This document shows, one piece after another, positions 61,815 through 64,000 of a stretch of DNA of 64,000 bases. The DNA lies in the NCBI RefSeq assembly GCF_009299835.1, contig NZ_VKCZ01000014.1, positions 62,001 through 126,000 of the forward strand. The letters are read 5' to 3'. Source of the DNA: Microlunatus speluncae. Lineage in GTDB: Bacteria; Actinomycetota; Actinomycetes; Propionibacteriales; Propionibacteriaceae. Made by a program: the position numbers and the translations under genes. Every line of letters starts with the position of its first letter. Position 1 is the stretch's first letter. The notes below the pieces were generated by a model, which saw only the letters and a program-made list of their open reading frames with translations, ran no database searches and had not been told where the DNA came from.

Positions 61815-62597
61815 TCAGACGCGTCGGCCGTGTTCGGTGTACGCGGTCTCGCCCGGGCCGACCGTGCAGGCTGCGGTGAGCCGGCGATGCGCGCCCTCGG
61901 TGAGCAGCTCCGCCGCCTCGTCCAGGGTGCACAGCCGGACGCGTACGATCTCGCGTTCCTCCAAGACGTACCCCTCCAGCTCGGACTCCTCGATGGTGCC
62001 GCCGTCGAAGATCAACTCACAGGCGTCGTCCCAGCCCAGGTAGGGCGGCAGCCAGTCCACCGCCAGCAGCCGGCCGACGGTTCGGTCGACGCCGAGCTCC
62101 TCGCGGACCTCCCGGATCGCGCCGTCCCTCGGCGATTCGAACGGCTCCACGATGCCGCCGGGCAGCTCCCAGTCGGTCTTGAACGTCGTCTGGCAGAGCA
62201 GCACCCGGCCGGCCCGGTCGCGGAACACCACGTGGGCGATCAGCCGCTTCCGTGGCAGCGCGGAGTTCATCACTCCGGAGAAGCCGTCGGGTCCGCGCAC
62301 CTGGTCCGCCGCCAACCGGCCGTAGATGATCATGTCGTCGTGATCACCGTCCGGCCGGGCCACGGCCTGCCGTCGGATCCCTTCCTGCCGGAATCCGGCC
62401 CGGAGCAGGGCGCGGCGGGCGGCGTGATCATCGGCCGGCCTGGTCACTTCGAGTCGGCGCAGGCCGCGACCGATCAGCGCGTCGTCGGCCGCGGCGCTGA
62501 CGGCCTGTTCCAGCGAGGCAGGCGGCAGCGCCCCGTTCCACCGGAGGGTCGCCGAGTCGTCGGCTGTCGTCTCCACTGCTATCTCGAACCCGGCCAC
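61815..62597 (-). CDS. Nudix hydrolase with GNAT-like N-terminal half
   Basis: The 260-residue protein has two parts. The first ~105 residues have an acetyltransferase-like end (LIGRGLRRLEVTRPADDHAARRALLRAGFRQEGIRRQAVARPDGDHDDMIIYGRL) but no complete acetyl-CoA site. The second is a Nudix fold with a perfect box, G-x5-E-x7-REVREELG, in GGIVEPFESPRDGAI..., which hydrolyses nucleoside diphosphate-linked compounds. CACAAT (minus strand, 62604-62609) ends six bases before GTG 62597, indicating a leaderless start. The substrate is unknown. Confidence 0.88.
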   Translation of the reverse strand: MAGFEIAVETTADDSATLRWNGALPPASLEQAVSAAADDALIGRGLRRLEVTRPADDHAARRALLRAGFRQEGIRRQAVARPDGDHDDMIIYGRLAADQVRGPDGFSGVMNSALPRKRLIAHVVFRDRAGRVLLCQTTFKTDWELPGGIVEPFESPRDGAIREVREELGVDRTVGRLLAVDWLPPYLGWDDACELIFDGGTIEESELEGYVLEEREIVRVRLCTLDEAAELLTEGAHRRLTAACTVGPGETAYTEHGRRV

Positions 62598-62703
62598 CGC
62601 CCCATTGTGGCCGACGGTGAGGACTTCGGTGATGACGCCCGGTGAGCCGCCCTTTGATCAGGAGGCCGGCGATCGAACCGCCCAGAGTGCGGGAGCACGA
62701 TCT

Positions 62704-62730
62704 GCCGACAGCTCAGGGTACGAACACCCG
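62704..62730. repeat. Degenerate end of the dispersed CCTGAGC repeat
   Basis: AGCTCAGGGTACGAACACCC matches the outer part of the repeat (GCTCAGGGAACGAACAC) with one change. It lies between the Nudix and HNH genes. Confidence 0.55.
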
Positions 62731-62778
62731 AGCCGCCACACCACCAACGCAAGATCGGTCGACGAAGCGGCGCGCTGA

Positions 62779-64000
62779 CTACTGGTCGCGGCGCTCGGTC
62801 CGGTCGGTCCGGTCGGGGTCGGCGAGGGTCCAGATGGCGTGGGCGAAGGCGCGGTTGCCCAGGTCGTGGGTGCCGGAGTGGTTGGTCAGGTACACGTCGC
62901 CGTGGGGTGACCGGTAGAGCAGCACACCGGGGTCGGGTTGTCGGCGTTGCCAGCCACCGTGGGTGAGACAGCGGTGTTCCGGCCGGGTGTCGGGGGCGAG
63001 GTTGTCGATCCTCGTTTGACCGGGCAGGCCGCCGCGGTGCCGGGCCAGGAACGGCTGGACATGATCCAGATCGAACCCGCTCGTGGCGGTGGACCAGGGA
63101 AAACTGCTCCCGGGCTGTCGGAGGCGGAGGTAGCGGCGGTGCCGGTCAGGGATCTCGTAACTGTCGACCGGCGGCGGGATGTCGTTCAGATCGATCACCG
63201 GCCGGACCTTCACCCGGGTATGACCGAGCCAGCTTTGGACGATGCTCATGGTGGTGGGTTTGAGGCCAGGCACCCGGCAGATCCCGTGGCGCTTCTCCAA
63301 CGATTCCGCCGCAATATGCACCACCAGATAGGCGGTCGGCAACAATTTCGTGAGGTCGATCCGTTCCAACATGCGTTGTACCGCAGCCTGGAAGATCGCC
63401 GACTCCACGTCGACCGCGGGCGGCAGGTCACGCAGCGCCGGGTGGACGTCGGATTCCTCGACCGGGCCGCCGGTCTCGGCCATGATCTCTTCGACGGCGG
63501 CGGCGAGGTCTTCATCGAACAGGTCGGGCTGGCGATGCCGTGCCCGCAGCTCAGCGGCTTGGAGATCATCACCCAACAGGGCGAGGGCTTCGGCGCGGCG
63601 TTCGTCGGCGGTGCCGGCCTCTTCGGGAAGGTAGCCGGCCAACTCGTCGACCGCGGCATACAGACGGTTCGTTTTCACGGCTTCGATTCGGCCGTGGATG
63701 CTGCGCATCCCGTCCTCGTCAACTCGACCCAGCCAGACGCCGCGTTCCTTCCTCCGCCGCCCGATCAACGCCTCGTAGGCGTCCGGGTCAACGGCCAGGA
63801 TCGCCGCCAGCGTGCGGTTCTCCAGCTTGGTCCAAGGCACGACCCCGGCGAACCGGGCGATCTCTTCATCGACCAACAGGGCCTGATCGAAGAGAAGAGG
63901 ACGGGTGAGGCGGGCGATCTTGGCTCCCTGCCAGCCCCGCAGCTCACCCCGAACCACCTTTCCCCACAGCAGTGGGAACCGGTGGCGGAGGTCGAGGGCG
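62779..64000 (-). CDS. DUF222 / 13E12-family HNH endonuclease-like protein, 5' end outside the window
   Basis: The frame is open across the right edge, so the N terminus is missing; at least 406 residues are visible. RFPLLWGKVVRGELRGWQG and the following helices belong to the DUF222 domain. The C-terminal HNH region shows FDLDHVQPF, DNLAPDTRPEHRCLTHGGW and a Pro-rich end. The usual third His of HNH is present (HRCLTHGGW). The family is abundant in many copies in high-GC actinobacteria and often carries repeats, but its biological role is not settled; nuclease activity is inferred. Confidence 0.88.
   Translation of the reverse strand, partial: ALDLRHRFPLLWGKVVRGELRGWQGAKIARLTRPLLFDQALLVDEEIARFAGVVPWTKLENRTLAAILAVDPDAYEALIGRRRKERGVWLGRVDEDGMRSIHGRIEAVKTNRLYAAVDELAGYLPEEAGTADERRAEALALLGDDLQAAELRARHRQPDLFDEDLAAAVEEIMAETGGPVEESDVHPALRDLPPAVDVESAIFQAAVQRMLERIDLTKLLPTAYLVVHIAAESLEKRHGICRVPGLKPTTMSIVQSWLGHTRVKVRPVIDLNDIPPPVDSYEIPDRHRRYLRLRQPGSSFPWSTATSGFDLDHVQPFLARHRGGLPGQTRIDNLAPDTRPEHRCLTHGGWQRRQPDPGVLLYRSPHGDVYLTNHSGTHDLGNRAFAHAIWTLADPDRTDRTERRDQ

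Overview
The window is high-GC DNA from an actinobacterium, most likely of the order Propionibacteriales (a Microlunatus-like soil organism). The evidence is the gene order recA-recX, miaB, miaA-dapF-hflX, dinG-type helicase, lexA and nrdR-nrdJ, mycothiol-dependent-type proteins, actinobacterial SOS boxes, many leaderless start codons, DUF222/13E12 HNH genes and twin-arginine secreted enzymes. The genus is inference.

Positions 1-27000 are mainly chromosomal core. Two DinB/MDMPI-fold proteins precede recA-recX (recA has a near-perfect LexA box), followed by ribonuclease Y and a glutamate-type ABC importer (gluA-gluB-gluC-gluD, minus strand). Then come a galactose-mutarotase-like epimerase, miaB, a ferritin, a large membrane protein, a small antitoxin-family protein, miaA, dapF, hflX and a DinG-type helicase. 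lexA is divergent from a small Arg-rich membrane protein behind two abutting LexA boxes, a probable SOS division inhibitor. An RDD protein, a DUF2752 protein and nrdR-nrdJ (B12-dependent ribonucleotide reductase) close the block.

Positions 27000-43700 are accessory. A MerR regulator and a divergent polysaccharide-deacetylase-like gene share a MerR-type operator. A repeat-rich gap follows. Then comes a minus-strand polysaccharide locus: a 1200-residue heparinase II/III-like protein fused to a beta-propeller, a LacI regulator with a perfect palindromic operator, an exo-sialidase-family protein, two unknown proteins, a peptide-type solute-binding lipoprotein and a right-handed beta-helix protein. 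Two tandem, closely related sugar-type solute-binding lipoproteins are divergent from it. No transporter permease or ATPase gene lies in this region.

Positions 43700-64000 mix transporters and housekeeping genes: nucleoside-symporter-family MFS protein, AEC transporter, HMG-CoA-lyase-like enzyme, a YbjN/chaperone-like protein coupled to an RCK ion-channel protein, VOC protein, PhoD phosphatase, S58 peptidase with PiT phosphate transporter, a sigma-region-4/membrane fusion, prephenate dehydratase, an APH-family kinase, phosphoglucomutase, a thioredoxin-fold/TPR protein, an acidic-tailed membrane protein, a Nudix protein and a truncated HNH protein at the right edge.

Three repeat families run through the window: five hairpins of about 42-54 bp, each lying just after a stop codon, with paired changes in their stems; a dispersed CCTGAGC-TGTCGAAGGG repeat that has entered two coding sequences (recX and the heparinase-like gene); and a larger MITE-like inverted structure near 57660-58100.
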